Shown here: piece by piece, positions 1 through 13,260 of the stretch
Numbering within the stretch: the first letter of the stretch is position 1
Layout: every line of letters starts with the position of its first letter
Assembly (NCBI GenBank): GCA_039000515.1
Contig: JBCFYV010011164.1
Coordinates: 49,796,036-49,860,035 of the forward strand
DNA: 64,000 bases
Direction of reading: 5' to 3'
DNA from: Timema cristinae
Lineage: Eukaryota > Arthropoda > Insecta > Phasmatodea > Timematidae
Notes under the pieces: generated by a model
Told to the model about the DNA's origin: nothing
Database searches by the model: none
Seen by the model: the letters and a program-made list of their open reading frames with translations, nothing else
Translations under genes and position numbers: made by a program

Positions 1-581
1 AATTTTAATCTTGGAAAAATTATGAAACTAAGAGGAAATATAAAAAAAAATAGAATAAAAGAAAATACATATAATAACTAAATGTTAAATTCTTTCTTAT
101 AATCCATTAATAACATTAATAAATTAAGTTAAGTGTTAAATTACTGGACAGGGATTTGATTGTTAAGTTCATCCTATAATTATAATTGGTTCTGAACCAC
201 CAATAAGCAGTATTAAAGCTCTAAAACAAATTTCACTTGAGGAATAGCAGTCTTTCATCTTGAATCTAAAATTTTCTAAAATCCTCTAACATCCTGAGGG
301 ATGTTCATTCGCTGTTTAATCTCTTATACTGAAGAATTGGCCTGATGTGACTCAAAAATTATTGTGATGTGTTTTAATTGTTAACTTTATGGTAGGGTCC
401 CATCCCTAGTAGGGACTATTCATTATAATTTGTGAGTAACGTTAGCTTTTTTCTCAACAGTTTTAGAATAATCTTAGTGTTTACTAGGTTTTTTTTATTG
501 CATTAATCTTTTTATGCAATATTCCATAATCTCTAATATATAATTGATAGAATTGTAAGATGTATGTGTGTTGGTTTCCAG

Positions 582-797
582 AGTAACATTAGTTTGATCC
601 TGCATGCGGTCGGGGAGTATGAGCTCTCGCTCAGGTTCTTAGAGAAGGCGCTCGCCCTCAATATCCGCTACTATGGTCCAAAGTCGCTCAAGGTCGCTGT
701 AAGCTACCACTTGGTGGCTCGAACACAAAGCTGTATGGGAGACTTTCGTTCAGCGCTCAATAATGAGAAGGAGACCTATGCTATATACAAACAGCAG
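582..797 (+). CDS. CLUH: CLUH (clustered mitochondria protein homologue), internal exon, TPR region
   Basis: This 72-codon exon encodes part of the C-terminal tetratricopeptide region of CLUH, a cytosolic protein that binds mRNAs of nuclear-encoded mitochondrial proteins and is needed for normal mitochondrial distribution. Recognisable stretches are [56 protein letters not shown] and [12 protein letters not shown], which match the animal CLUH pattern of helix pairs. The exon starts after the acceptor TTTCCAG and ends before the donor GTAAAT, both in phase 0, so KQQ joins LGETHEK in the next exon. An open frame continues into the intron but loses family similarity at once, so that extension is not coding. 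The upstream exons (Clu domain and most of the protein) lie outside the window. The identification is from remembered family sequence and is strong. Confidence 0.93.
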
Positions 798-1640
798 GTA
801 AATATTTTCACTGAGGGAAGCTGTACCACCCTCACACCTTTCTCATTTCACTACTTTCAATCAAATTTTGTACCAAGGGTCCTTGACAAAAATCATACCC
901 TTAGTACCTTTGTTAAATAAAGTTAAGTTACCAACCCCCACCTCTTATCTGGAAGGATGGTGAGCAGTCAATTTTACCGGTGACAAGGTTATTTCCTAAG
1001 TCTCAAAACTCATGACAATGTTTTAATTTTTCTATATTCTTCCTGTTTATGATTGGCATTTATTGCAAACCCCGCCATTCACAAGTGTTAATTGTTTACT
1101 AACCTCTCATTTCACAATTTTATTTTAGGCCTTGTCACGGCTGGACCATTCAGCTTTTAATGGATTCGTGTTTGTTTAAATGTATTGCCAAATATTGTAC
1201 ATATCTTAATGCATTTGTATTTTACCTAGGGGTGAGCAAGTATTTGTAAATTCAAATTAGTTTTAGAAGTAGTTAGAACTTTCTTAAAATTTCTTAGTTT
1301 AGTTGATTGGATTCAATTTTAAAATATTACTTCATACCAAATAGTCCCTTAATATTATATATATATATTTTAAATAAATCACTTATATTAAATTATGTAA
1401 TAAATCCAGATTTGTATAGTCTTAACTCCTTTCATAAAATATTATGATTTAAAAAAAAATTATGTTTGTGTTTATATGCATTGATCTTTTACCGGAATTC
1501 AACTTGAAATACTTGTGATACAAATATGGTTTTATATTAATCAAACTTGAATCAGAAAGGAAAGTGTCTACTCATACACTCCTAATTGTAACTACTCTAT
1601 TTTCCACAATCGAGTGATGTGTATTTGTTGTGTGCTGTAG

Positions 1641-1849
1641 TTGGGAGAGACCCATGAGAAAACTCGGGAGTCGTCGGACTGTTTGCGCCACCTCACGTCT
1701 CAAGCGGTAGTACTGCAGAAGAAAATGAATGAGATCTACACAGGCAAACCTGGTGCGACCTTGCCTCCGATACAAATACAGCCTCCTTCCATGGGTAGTG
1801 TTCTAGACATGCTCAATGTTATCAACGGTATACTCTTTGTTCAAATCAG
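1641..1849 (+). CDS. CLUH: CLUH, penultimate exon (end of TPR region)
   Basis: This exon follows the acceptor TGTGCTGTAG and ends at CAAATCAG before the donor GTGAGA. It starts in phase 0 and leaves phase 2. It encodes [19 protein letters not shown], then [19 protein letters not shown], then [20 protein letters not shown] and NGILFVQI. These are the highly conserved last TPR helix and the post-TPR segment of animal CLUH. The intron before it spans 798-1640 (843 bp) and the one after it 1850-1994 (145 bp). No lesion is seen here. The frame begins with the leucine codon TTG, which is internal and not an initiation codon. Confidence 0.94.
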
Positions 1850-1994
1850 GTGAGAGCTTTCTTTTCTAAAATGTTCTAAGGAATAAAACCTCAGTGTCGA
1901 GTCAGATTTGGCCACATGCTCAGGGCAGCCAAGTACTTTGGTCACTATTTATTCAAATCAAATTGAGAGTTAATATTTTGATTCTTATTAACAG

Positions 1995-2105
1995 CCAACA
2001 AGATATTGAGAATTCAAGGCAGAAATTGAAAAGAGGCAGTTGAAAGATGTCTCCCCCACACCATCCGAAGAAAAGACTGAGATTGCAACTGTGAAACAGA
2101 GTTGA
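1995..2105 (+). CDS. CLUH: CLUH, terminal exon with an apparent 1-base frame break
   Basis: The acceptor is TTATTAACAG. The split codon AG+C gives serine, so the family motif SQQDIEN follows correctly to 2013. The family continues F-K-A-E-x-x-K-R, but the sequence reads AATTCAAGG where AATTTCAAGG would keep frame. One T appears to be missing at 2013-2014. Read literally, the frame ends at TGA 2041-2043 after about nine unrelated residues. In the next frame the expected KAEIEKRQLKD appears and runs to TGA at 2103-2105, adding a short acidic tail (SPTPSEEKTEIATV) typical of a poorly conserved C-terminus. A lost base in a T run is most simply an assembly error; a real allele with a shorter tail is possible. 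The span here covers the family-like frame. Confidence 0.85.
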
Positions 2106-5100
2106 ACTTTGCATGAAGAGGTTTCCAAATTTGTGTGTTTCTAGTGGAAAATATCCGAGTTGGTTTTCATAGGGGAAGTTGTGTAACTTAGAACATGAAT
2201 TCGTTCAGTTCCTCCTGCTACACTGACGTTTGCCGAACTGGCGTGACGGAAGGCCGCGTTGTTTCACATGACCAAGTGAACCTCTGCAGCTCATCACTGT
2301 AGCAGAGCTTCCTGCAATGCAAATCGGATATTAATTGTTAGACATTTTATTAGATACCTGAGTTAGTTACTAGCAAATTTTGTTTTTTGTTTATTCTCAA
2401 AAAAAAAACTATATGAAATAATAGTCTAGTTTTGTAGTTGTTGATTTGTGTTGGTAAACACACTGAGTTTGTATTTTCTTTATTTTTGTCAATGGATACA
2501 CTGAGTTTGTATTTTTTTTTTTTTTTTGTTCTGGTATTTGTAGTTATATTTTCATAAGCATGGTAGCATTGTTTTAATTTAGTCGACATTCCATCATAGC
2601 CATCAAATGATTTACAGTCCCCATCAAGATTTAAATTCGTGCCGTTTTCAAAATCCTCATTGCTTCTGTATCACCATTCTTGAAGCTCTTTTAAAACTGA
2701 CTTCAAATGTAGTTATTTTGTCCTGGTGTATCAACAAATATCAACGAATTGGATAGAAATGGTTTTATATGATATTCATTTTACATTTGTAACCTATTTG
2801 TCTCATAGTTATCTTAAACACTTTGGTTACATTATTTTTTAGTTATTTGTTATTAAAAGTGTGTTTATAGATAGAATCTGACATGTCGTTGTTACTATGT
2901 GCGCAAATAAGTAATTCAGGAGTTTTCTACAACTTAAGCCTAAAATAGTAAATTCAGTGATGAATATAAATGTTAAATATGATTTATACTTTTATGTCTT
3001 GAAATATATATATAAAATTTGTAATTGATCACCCTATGATACTTGTTGTTTAAAGTATCTCTTAACATTTCAATTTAGAATGTCGCAAACCTTTAGTTCC
3101 TTTAAGACCTGCCTTTTTTCCTGGTTAAACAAAATCTGAATAGTTAAGTCTATAATTATTATCAACTAACATTGTTTCGTAACCCAAACTGTTTGTGCAT
3201 TTAAAGACAACCCATAGATAAACCATATAGCCTGTTCTTTTTAAATAACTGTGTTTGTAAGGTTAATAAAATGAGTATATTAGTATAGTTTTGAAATAGC
3301 CTTAAACATGTTTCAGGCTAATCCTAAAATGATAGAGTTTTTTCTTTATTGAAAATATCTCAAAGTGTGTGTTTGACTGGATATTTTGTCTTTGCCTTAA
3401 AAGGCATTGACTACTCAGTTGATTATTTGGTTCCTTTAATGCAGTGTCATTTCAAGACTTTACCAACCTGCAATTTGATCAACAAACTTAAGCTGTGAAT
3501 TGGAAAGTGAATTATCAAAGTGGTCTGCACGGTAGAAAAAATTTGTGTTTTGTTCAACCAATTTCCCCATTTACAGATATTTGTGAAAGCTTGATTATTA
3601 AGTTTGTTGGATATGGTGAGTGAACCTGTATCCAAACATTATGCATTCTCTTCAAGATCGATAAATATTCTATATATGCTTAAATATCCTTCTAAAAATG
3701 GATTTTTCTGTTTCGTTTATGAAATGTGTGAGGTTTTTTTTTACCATACAAACGTGATAACACTTTTTTTACTTGAGTTGATTATTTCAAATTTTTTTTA
3801 GTTATTTAAAAGACTATATTTTTATGAGCTTACTGTTTTAAATAGTATCATGTTTGCATATGAGGTGGCCCAATGGCTAAATAATTTTATAATAAAATTA
3901 AATAGTTTCATGTAAGTATAACTGTCTCATGTGATTCTTCTAATACTAATATTGTTTTTTGTTGTATAGATTTTGTCAATTTCTGTTTTTGTTGCCAATA
4001 AAATAAATAGTTAAAAGTAAAAATATTGGTGCTACTTTAGTATTGTTTGAATATATATCATAAAAACTTTGGTGTAGATCTTTATAATCCTTAAATACAA
4101 GGATTTGAAAAAATATCTGATTCAATATATTAAAAAATTTAATCTAAAAAAGTTTAAAAAAATTGGAACTGATTTAAAGCTCTTATACCTTTTTATTAGT
4201 TTAGTCTGAAATAACTATGGGACAAACTTAAATCCACATCCCAGACCATTAATTGACCACTTATGAATGTTATAATGAATGTATTATGGTAAAAAAAAAA
4301 AGTTACTATTTGTAATTTATACATAGACTTAAATGAAGTAAACTAACTCTGCCGGGTTTTCTAATATTCAAGATTCGCAAGTAAAATCAAAATTCATATT
4401 GTAAAATTGTGACTAAACTTAAAGTCTTTCTAAATCAAATATTCATAAATTACTTGATTATTTTTTCCTATTGAACTAATTTATTTGCTTTTGTAGATAT
4501 CGGCAATTAGAAATGTTTTTACTTTTAAAGTTAAAAAAAAGGGCTTACACCAAAATGTAAAGAGAAACATAGTTTTCCACAGCTAAAGCTAATAAACTTA
4601 ACAAAATTTTAACTTATATTTGAAAAATTGCTTTGCACCTTGGTTGGAATTTCAATATGTAAATTACAAAAAGAAATATAATTTAGTGGATGGTGAAATA
4701 GAGAATAAAACAGATTACACACAAGCTAGGACAATAAATTTTGTAAAAAGAGCTGAGCATGTCAGTAATTGAGTGACTTGACAATTCACATGCTTTAGAT
4801 AACGTTAAGCTCTAGCCCCACCACCTAAATACTTAAGTTGGAAGCTAAAGCGAGGTGTTATCAGGCAATACGTAACTGGTTTGGCACCATCTATAATCAG
4901 GTAGACCTTATCATTTTATTTTCCTGAAAAGAACTTGTAATTACTTTTTGGTGTAATCTTGAGCATTCAAAAGACTTTTTTTTTCTTTTCTTTTCTTTTA
5001 ATTGATTAGAAATATCTTATGTTGCACAGCTATAAAGCCATCCCTTGTTGATAAATGTTTGTATTGAGGGTTGAGACATTTATTTTGGTCAAGTGAGTCT

Positions 5101-8100
5101 TAAATAGGTTGTGAAACATGTTCTATACCATATACATTTTTATTAATTATTGAAGTTGCCCAAATACTTGGTAACTTTGATAGCGACCCAAACATATAAC
5201 ATTTAAAATAACTATAATGCTCCTTTATAAACCCTTTATATCTATATTTAATTCCATAAGGATTTATTATTCAGTTCGAAATGTTGGGACTCTGGCAAGT
5301 TTTAAGATGGTGAGAAATGACTCATTCTACAGATCTCAAGCTCAGTGACCGAAATAAAATAAAAAGGTTTCCTCTAACTGGCCATCAATTGCTTAAAAAG
5401 TTCATACAAGTTTTCCGCTGTAGAAAACGTTTATTCAGGGTCACATCCATACCTGGACTTGGACTCAAGCCATAGATTGTGTGAATTAATATTTCCTAAA
5501 TGTTCCTTACTTCCAGAACCGCCAAGGCCTAGTTTTTGCAATAGTTTTATAACATTTTCTACTATTAACTGTTTACATATTTAAAATAAAATTAACTATC
5601 ACCAATAATTATATTTTTCTGCCTACCTTATTTACTATTTGGTTGAAATTAATTTGTTTGTGGTTGTGATTTCAAACTTTCTCACATAAATGCACACATT
5701 TAAAGATGTTTCTCTCTGCATTTATTTAACTTCTGTTAAATCTTTTTTATTTTTTAAATTTAATCAGCATATTCAAAGCTGATTCACTTTGCAGACAGAA
5801 GTGAATGATATAAGAGAGAGTGAGACTTATTTTGGCCTTGAAAGTGTTTCATCATTGTTTTACTGTAGAAATGAATCGATTCTAAAAAAAGTGGATTCAC
5901 CCCTGCTCTAATCTATTGTTATTTCAATTTCTGCATGGCTGCTATCAACTATGGAATTAAGATACCTTGTAACTGTTCCATACAACACAATAAAAACCCA
6001 ATTTAAATTTATATTGGCTGAATCAAAAAGTGTAGACTTTCTTTTTTTACTTTGACCTTGTGAAAGACTTGGTTTTGATTCCCATTTTAAAATTCTAAAT
6101 CTCATTTGTTATTCAAAAGGATTTACAGATCAATTATGAGCAAGGCTTACACAAAAACTAGCTTCCTTTGAATGTTGTTAGTATATCTTTGGTTTAAAGG
6201 GCCATGGACACAATTTTTTGGAGCAATATTGTGTGCAAATGACAAGATAAAAAGTGCCTGTAAAGTTTCACTGAAATTAAGTGTGCATTGTTGCTTATGA
6301 TGTTTGTGTGCATGTGTGTGCACCACTGGAATGGACAAAGGGAAACGTGACATTTAACAGAGGTGGGCTAAGTGGATGTGTACTTAAAAATCTCTGTATA
6401 AATGAAGTAAAACATCAATAAAGGTAGACAAATTTTAATGTAAGAGCACTTGAGCCAATTTTTAAAGAAATCCTTAAGTTTATATATTTGGTATGCCATA
6501 AAATATCTTTGCAAAACCAGGCATATAAACAATTCTAAAAATAAACCAAATTGTGTCCACTTAAATACTTTAGGCAGCTACGACTATTTTAGATAAAGTG
6601 AGTTCTAAGATGCAATGTATGTTGACAATGGCACATTTCTTTATTTTACTATAACCACTAAGAATTGATTGTTGTGTTAATCAATGAAGTAAAATGGTGT
6701 AAATAATTATCAATGTGGAAAATATAAATGGTGGGCGTTTTAATTATTTAATCACTCATGAATTTGTACTAAGTGTGAATATGGGCAGATGAAACTGTTT
6801 GATAAATTTCACTTTAAGATAACATTGAAATAATTTGTCAAAATCTGAATTAATTTTCCACAAGACGAGTTTAGTGAAAAACAAACTATTTGATAATATA
6901 TATTTTAAGATCACATTGAAATAATTTGTCAAAATCTGAATTACTTTCCAAGAGAGGTTTTTAGTGAAAAAAAAAATCATGAAGGGAATAAGATTTTCAA
7001 GAAAACTTTTTGTTATTATTGAAAGAAAAATAATATGTTTAAATTTGGTTTGACTATTAAAATATATTGTGAGAAAAGTTGAATATTGACTGGTAAATTC
7101 CAATCATGTATACTAAACGCACCTCTTATATGAACCCTGAATGAACCTGAAATGTTACAATCATGTTACGCCCAAATATGATGTTCAAGCAAGTTTTGCT
7201 TTTGTTGAAATATGCAGATTGCATTTATTATTTCCACTATTTAAACAGAACTGATACCCTGTCCAAATACTTATTTGATATCCTATTATATTGTAAATAA
7301 ATGTGGAAAATATTGACCAAAGCTTGAAGTAAAAGTACAACCACATTAGAACTAACCTGGCTTATCAATACAGTAGAATGAATTATCCTAAATCTATTTT
7401 TTGTTTCAAACTCTGCCTTTTTTAAACCAATGATAATATTAAAGTCATTACTCTCCTTCATGCTGTAATAATATGTTTTGTTATTTCCCCATATTTTTAC
7501 GGCTCTAATTACTCTGCAACTACAACAACTTTATTTATATATACTGCAACCACATTTAATGTACTGCACAAAACTGCCCCTTAACCACTGTGACTTGTTT
7601 ATCATCCGGTTAAAATTTAGCCATGTGCTGTGAGATTGAAACACTAAAGATGTGTTCTGTGTGCACAGATTCCCAATGGTACACTTAGAATAAACTGTTA
7701 AGATTATGTGCTTGATTGGAATTCGCTAATTTATATAGGGTACTCATGAGTGAATGATACAATGCTTTAGGAGAGGTAGATGGGTGGAAATGGAACATTT
7801 TGATATAAGGAAGCCATATCTAGGCAAAAATGGCAATGGAAATGCTTAGGGGCAGGTTGGCAATTGGGATAATGATATAATACAGTGATATGCATTAATC
7901 ATGTGGTCAAACGATAGCAAGTTTCCAGTAACTATTCTAATGATACCATTTGTTCACTCCTCTGGCTTACATGTTCATCTATCTGCAGCAAGCATGCTAA
8001 CTACCTGCAGCAGTAGTAATGAGTTAAATGCGCATAATGCCACACTCCACTTCCAACAGTTAGTTACGAACCCTGCCCTTACTCATTTCTGTCGCTATTT

Positions 8101-11100
8101 ACACCTAGAAGGTGATGACTAATTTGTGGTTAATTTAATATATATTTTACGCCAGATTCCGAGGACAGGATACTTACATGTGGAACACAAGTATACACAC
8201 ATGAATTTAAAATACCTACACATTTATTCTTGTACTTAGTTGTTGCTTGTTTAAAATTGTTTTGTTGGGTTCTATTTGGCATAAGTAATTATAACCATTA
8301 AATTCTTTTAACTTATTTACTGTTGTGTTTGAAAGCTCATTTGAATGTTTATAAGTGATGTTATGTTGTTATGGTGTTCTTTTATCATTCTAATGTGTAG
8401 TGCCATTTACATTTCGAGGTGCAAAACATAATTACCTCCCCTCTCATTGATTTAGAAATGAAGTGTGTGCTGAGTGACACAAATGGACAAATTTAGATCA
8501 GCCACAAAAAAAAACTGTAAAGAAAATAGAAAACACACTAATAAATGTGATTTTTTTTTTACTCTTTTCTCTTTAAAAGAAATAATAATTTGATAACAAC
8601 CACTGAGCAGCTACTGTAAGCTTGAAGTTAGTAGAGTAATAGTGTTTCAGTTATTTATTTTTTTGCTCTGGTAGAATTCTCTGAAAATACAACAAATTTT
8701 GCAAGTTGAATTGTTGATGGTGTTAAAATTGTCTTCTCTCCTACCACCCTTCCCTCCATGTTTGTTTATTGACCAGGGTCTCTCATTTGAAGCTACACCC
8801 GCTATAACCTCAAGTTAAATTTTTTCTAAACCTGGTTAATTGAGTTTCTGTTTTTGTGATCTTTGTAGAACTTTATATGCACTTTATTATTGAAAATAAT
8901 CCTTAGTAAAATATTGCTCTGTAAATAATTGTTTCAAGAGGAATACCATTTAATGCTTAGTTCCTACTTTCCCTATATTGTTGTAGTTCAAAATACAAAA
9001 CGTGGTCTAAAGGAATGTTGTTTCATCTTTTCTTTGGTGATTTCAAGAGCCTGAAAGGAAAGGTTCTCTGATACAAAATTATTGTAATAGTGGACAGTAT
9101 ATAGTTTGTAATAAAGCAGGATCATTTGCAAGCAATTTGTAAAAACCAAATCTGCAATCAAAACAGTGTAAAAAGTATGTTAACTATAGATTTATCTGAT
9201 TTTTTTTAATATATATTTTATATTTGTACTGTCTTTTAAATACAATTACCAGGTTTTGTTTGTATTGCTTGCTATACTATGACCAATAGCTATGAGAAAG
9301 GGGTTTTGGTTGAGGATACCCAGAAAAATGGTGTCCAAAATCTGCAAAACTTTTCTGATGATGCTTGGGCAAACTTTTTTAAAGTAGATGTGATGAATTA
9401 TTTTGGGAGACAATGTGATTCTTCCATTTTTAAATTTAACCAACCAATTAGTTAATAATTTTCCAAACAAATTGTTTTATGAAATAGCACACTTACTGTG
9501 TTATTGGCTTCTTTAAACGAGACAAACGAAAACAAGTCTAGCTGGACAGGAATAAAAATGTAAATGACACATTTTTAAATCAGCATTCATTGTTAAAAAA
9601 CAATCCTTTACACAGAGTTTTATTCCTCAATGGGTCCTTGCAAAAATCACTACGCCATCAATCCTAATTGTGTTTATTATCTTCTTAAAGATGCATTTAC
9701 TCATTTATCAGTAAATACAATAAACTTTATTTTAACATGTAGACTTGTAATTAGATATGGGCCCTCTAATCCTTAAAATCTTTAAGAAGATTCAAGAAAA
9801 TTTCTGATTTGAAACTCAAATCCTGAAAAATGTTCAAGTTAAATTTATTTTAGAGCTCTTAATACTAATTACTGGTGGTTAAAAACCATTTATAATTATG
9901 AGATGAACTTAACCAAACCCCAGACCAGTAATTTAACATTTAGTTTCTATTTCTATTATTCTATTATGCTTCCTCTTATGTTCATATTAGTTTCCAATAT
10001 TTGAATTTGGGATTGTAAAATATTGGATTCGGCCCAACTCTACTTGTATTGTTATTGAAATAGTCTTTAAGGGGCATACATTATCAAAATAATGTCAACA
10101 CTACATCTAGAAGGTTGTTAAAACATTAACCTCAGTTGTATCTCTAAAAGCCCTTCTACCGTTTGAAGAAAAGGATTCAGCTCATTGAAAGAATGCACAT
10201 GTCCTTCCTCGCAAGGGTAACATATCTTTCACACCTATACAATATTTGTAAAATAGAAATATATTTTAAACATGTTTTCATTCTGGTTGTTAGATCTTAG
10301 TTTAAAAGTTGGGAGGGTCTTGTTTTCAGGGGTCCGGTAATTTTAATTCAGGAGGATGTGAAGGTGCTGTGTAATGAAATGAGGGGTTTGATCATAACCG
10401 AGACAATTTAGAAGTTTTAACTGTTTTTGTTAAAATATATTTTGATCTAGGAGTGTAATATTTATGTACAGTGCTATTTTAACTAGACGAGTGTTAATAT
10501 CAGAAACACCAAATTCCTATATTCTTGTTGTCTGGTGGAATCGTGTCGGGAGGTAGGTTTAAATAATTGAAACATATTTTCAATATTAACTGTGAGAAAA
10601 AGAATCTTTATTATAATTCTATCGACATCATTACAATCTATCAAAAGTGGCAGCTGCAGAACATATAAGTTGACATATGAATATAAATACAGAGTCCTCA
10701 ACTTGCAGGGTAAATTCATTATGTAGGTTGAACTGTGCTCAAGTACAATTTATTTCTGACTAATAAGTTTGTTTTAAAGTATAATTAAGCTAAACAGGTT
10801 CTTCTAGTAAAAAGGAAACTTTCAAAAAATAACTTATGCTCTAGTCTGAAACAAACAAAATGGCAATAGCATGGTCAGCTGTGTATCTGCTTTCTATGAA
10901 CACCATCTATTATGTTGAAAATGCCATTGCTAGTCGCAAGTAAAAATACTAAGGATTTGCGCGAACCAAGTTTTCAATTCAAGGGGGAACATTAAAAAAT
11001 ATCTAGGCATGAGAATAAGACAAGAAAATTTCCTTTGTAACTACAAAAATGTAAATTATGTTTATTAAAGTAAATACATAGCTTATGAAGTCCTAAAGTT

Positions 11101-12452
11101 CCTTTTGACATTTCGGTGGGCACTTTGAATTATTTTTTAGTTAATTTAAACTTTTGAGATATAACTCACACACATTTTAAATGTAATTAATAAAATAGTG
11201 ATAGTTGCAATGTATACCATTTATTATTTAATTTCATAGTGAAACATTGTATAATGTTAAAGTTTCATATTGAAAAACAATATTTATAACCAAAATATTT
11301 CTTAATGAAGGCTGCTTTTAGAGGAAAATTGCGGCCTATTTTTCGGTTTCTAGGGTATTATTAGAAATAATAAATTCCTGGTATGTTTTGTAAATTCTTT
11401 AAAGCAGTTATTTGATTTTTTTTTTTTTAATTTCTCATCTAGATCGAGATATTTTCAAGTCTTGTTGCACATCTAAACAAAATACCATCACAATTACTTA
11501 TCTACAAATCCAATAACTCGAATTTGTGAAAGTCAAAGACTGTACATTACAGTTTATCTAGTAACTTTTTAACATGTCAAATGCTGTATTACCCTTTTTA
11601 GCAACTTCAGAGTGTTAAACATTTTACTCTAAAAATCATGATTAAATATTAACAAAACCTGCTTCAATATTTGAATGCAAGTTATTGAAATACATCCTAC
11701 AATGCTTCTTTAATACAGTTAAGTTTAAACATTTCTTTGATGAAATTTAGAAATGAAGTTTGTATTTATTGTATCGACATAAAACAATATAAATTACTGG
11801 TATAACAAACAGTTTCCTTTTTTGGGTTTTATTGGTTGAGGTTTTGTTTGCACTCTGTGGAATCTTAATGCCAGTTTTGCAATGCTAGTTCTATTATCTC
11901 AATGCACTTTTAATAAAATTACCGTCTCCATTCTTTAACATAAACTTGATTTTCATCAAAGAAAAGTACATAATTATATTGGGCTCTATTGTTTAACTTT
12001 ATTAATTCTTAGCATTTGCAACTTGCAGCTAGTCATCTCATGTGTTACAGAAAATATTTATAATGTTATACAACAAATATTTAATGGGTATTATACTATA
12101 TTTTTTTATTATTATTTGCTTATTGCTGTAAAATATGTTATGTTGCACAAATACTAAAGGAAATGTTAATATCTAGATCCTATTATCTGTTAAATTGTTA
12201 CATACTTGTATGTGAGTTAATTAAATAAGTTATTAAAGTTATTCATCCACTAAACTAACATAGCTGCCAACCCTAGCAAATTTTTTGAAACATAAACAAA
12301 AACTTAACTAATGCTGTATTTTCCACTAGTTAACAATTTTCACAAAATAGATAAATACCATTTTTTATAAAAGGGAGAAAAAAATATATTTTTAAGATGG
12401 TTAACTGATAATCGCATAAATAAACTACTAGTGGCATTACTAGTGTTTTGTT
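2106..12452 (+). other. AT-rich stretch downstream of CLUH: 3' UTR then intergenic
   Basis: No coding similarity is seen on either strand; the short open frames have no codon pattern and no recognisable motif. The first part must contain the CLUH 3' UTR. Candidate poly(A) signals AATAAA occur at 3265-3270 and 3997-4002, but none can be assigned without transcripts. The region has none of the window's SINE families, in contrast to 25-64 kb. It holds scattered A/T homopolymers and a two-copy 91-bp tandem duplication at about 6.8 kb. Confidence 0.6.
6794..6975. repeat. Two-copy tandem duplication, period 91 bp
   Basis: The word CATTGAAATAATTTGTCAAA occurs at 6823 and again at 6914, with diverged but alignable flanks (ACTGTTTGATAA versus ACTATTTGATAA at the left, TTTAGTGAAAAA at the right). 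It is an old local duplication in noncoding DNA. Confidence 0.8.
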
Positions 12453-13260
12453 CAGTGGCGGCTTGTAGCTAAAATTAGTGAGGGTGCTGCTCCAGAAAAT
12501 GTTTAACCTTTGTTTTAAAATTGTGTAGAAGGAAAAGGACATGTATAAAAAGAAAATTTATTAAGGAACTTGATAAAATCTTAACAAAAAAAAACTGTTT
12601 TACTTACTTTAACTTAAATTGTTACAGTTCAAGCTTGATCTATTCATTTAAAAATGGAATCCATTCTTCTTGTTTTAATTTGTGCAAAAAGTTCAATAAT
12701 TTTCTCCTTGATCTCTGGATGACAATTGAGGAAATTTTTCTCCATTGAAAGTACTGCAAGCGCATTTAGTCTTTCTGTTAAATAAAAGAACCGAAAAAAA
12801 AATGAATCAAATAAAATAGCTGGAAGCAGAGTAATAATATAATTCTACACTCTTCTACACTTCATAAATTCAGGAATATGGTACACGGTTTTCAAGCACA
12901 ACACACACTGAGTAAAATAAAAAACTTATTTCCACTATCACGCCAGAGCAACAGTGCTCTCTCTACCTGGCAGTCCTGCCTTCCTCCCCACCCTGCTTCC
13001 ATGTGTGCATGCCCACAACAGTCAAACACACAGTTGCTGGCACTGTGAAGCTCACAGTTCCATACAAAGATTTTTGTATCTTTTTCATAAACTGGGGGAT
13101 GGCGATTGAAGTACTGACATTAAGCTTAAGGAATATCTATTGTACTACAAAAATAAAGAATTAAATAAAAAAATGACTCATTATATTAAATGTTATTAAT
13201 AATATCAAGTGGAAATAGGGGTGCTGCAGTCTTGAAGTGCCTATACACGAGCCGCCATTG
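12453..13260 (-). mobile_element. Decayed, internally deleted hAT transposon
   Basis: The left end reads CAGTGGCGGCTTGTAG and the right end, reverse complemented, reads CAATGGCGGCTCGTGT. These are inverted termini of the CAGTGGCGGC type known from animal hAT elements. At 808 bp it is far shorter than an autonomous hAT (about 3 kb). Only the C-terminal end of the transposase gene remains (12644-12778, - strand). The flanking 8-mers GTTTTGTT and GTTGTGTA agree at six of eight positions, consistent with an old target duplication. Confidence 0.78.
12644..12778 (-). pseudogene. hAT transposase C-terminal remnant
   Basis: Forty-four codons and a TGA read TERLNALAVLSMEKNFLN...IIELFAQIKTRRMDSIFK on the minus strand. 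This matches the end of the hAT dimerisation region in ZMYM1-like/hAT transposases, where an RLN-LA-LSIE block precedes a short tail with K-x-F-A. No catalytic domain remains, so it is a fossil. Confidence 0.72.

Noticed and set aside
564..920. The full 118-residue frame as a small independent gene
   Set aside because: Its middle is the CLUH exon 582-797; the ends are intron sequence beyond consensus splice sites.
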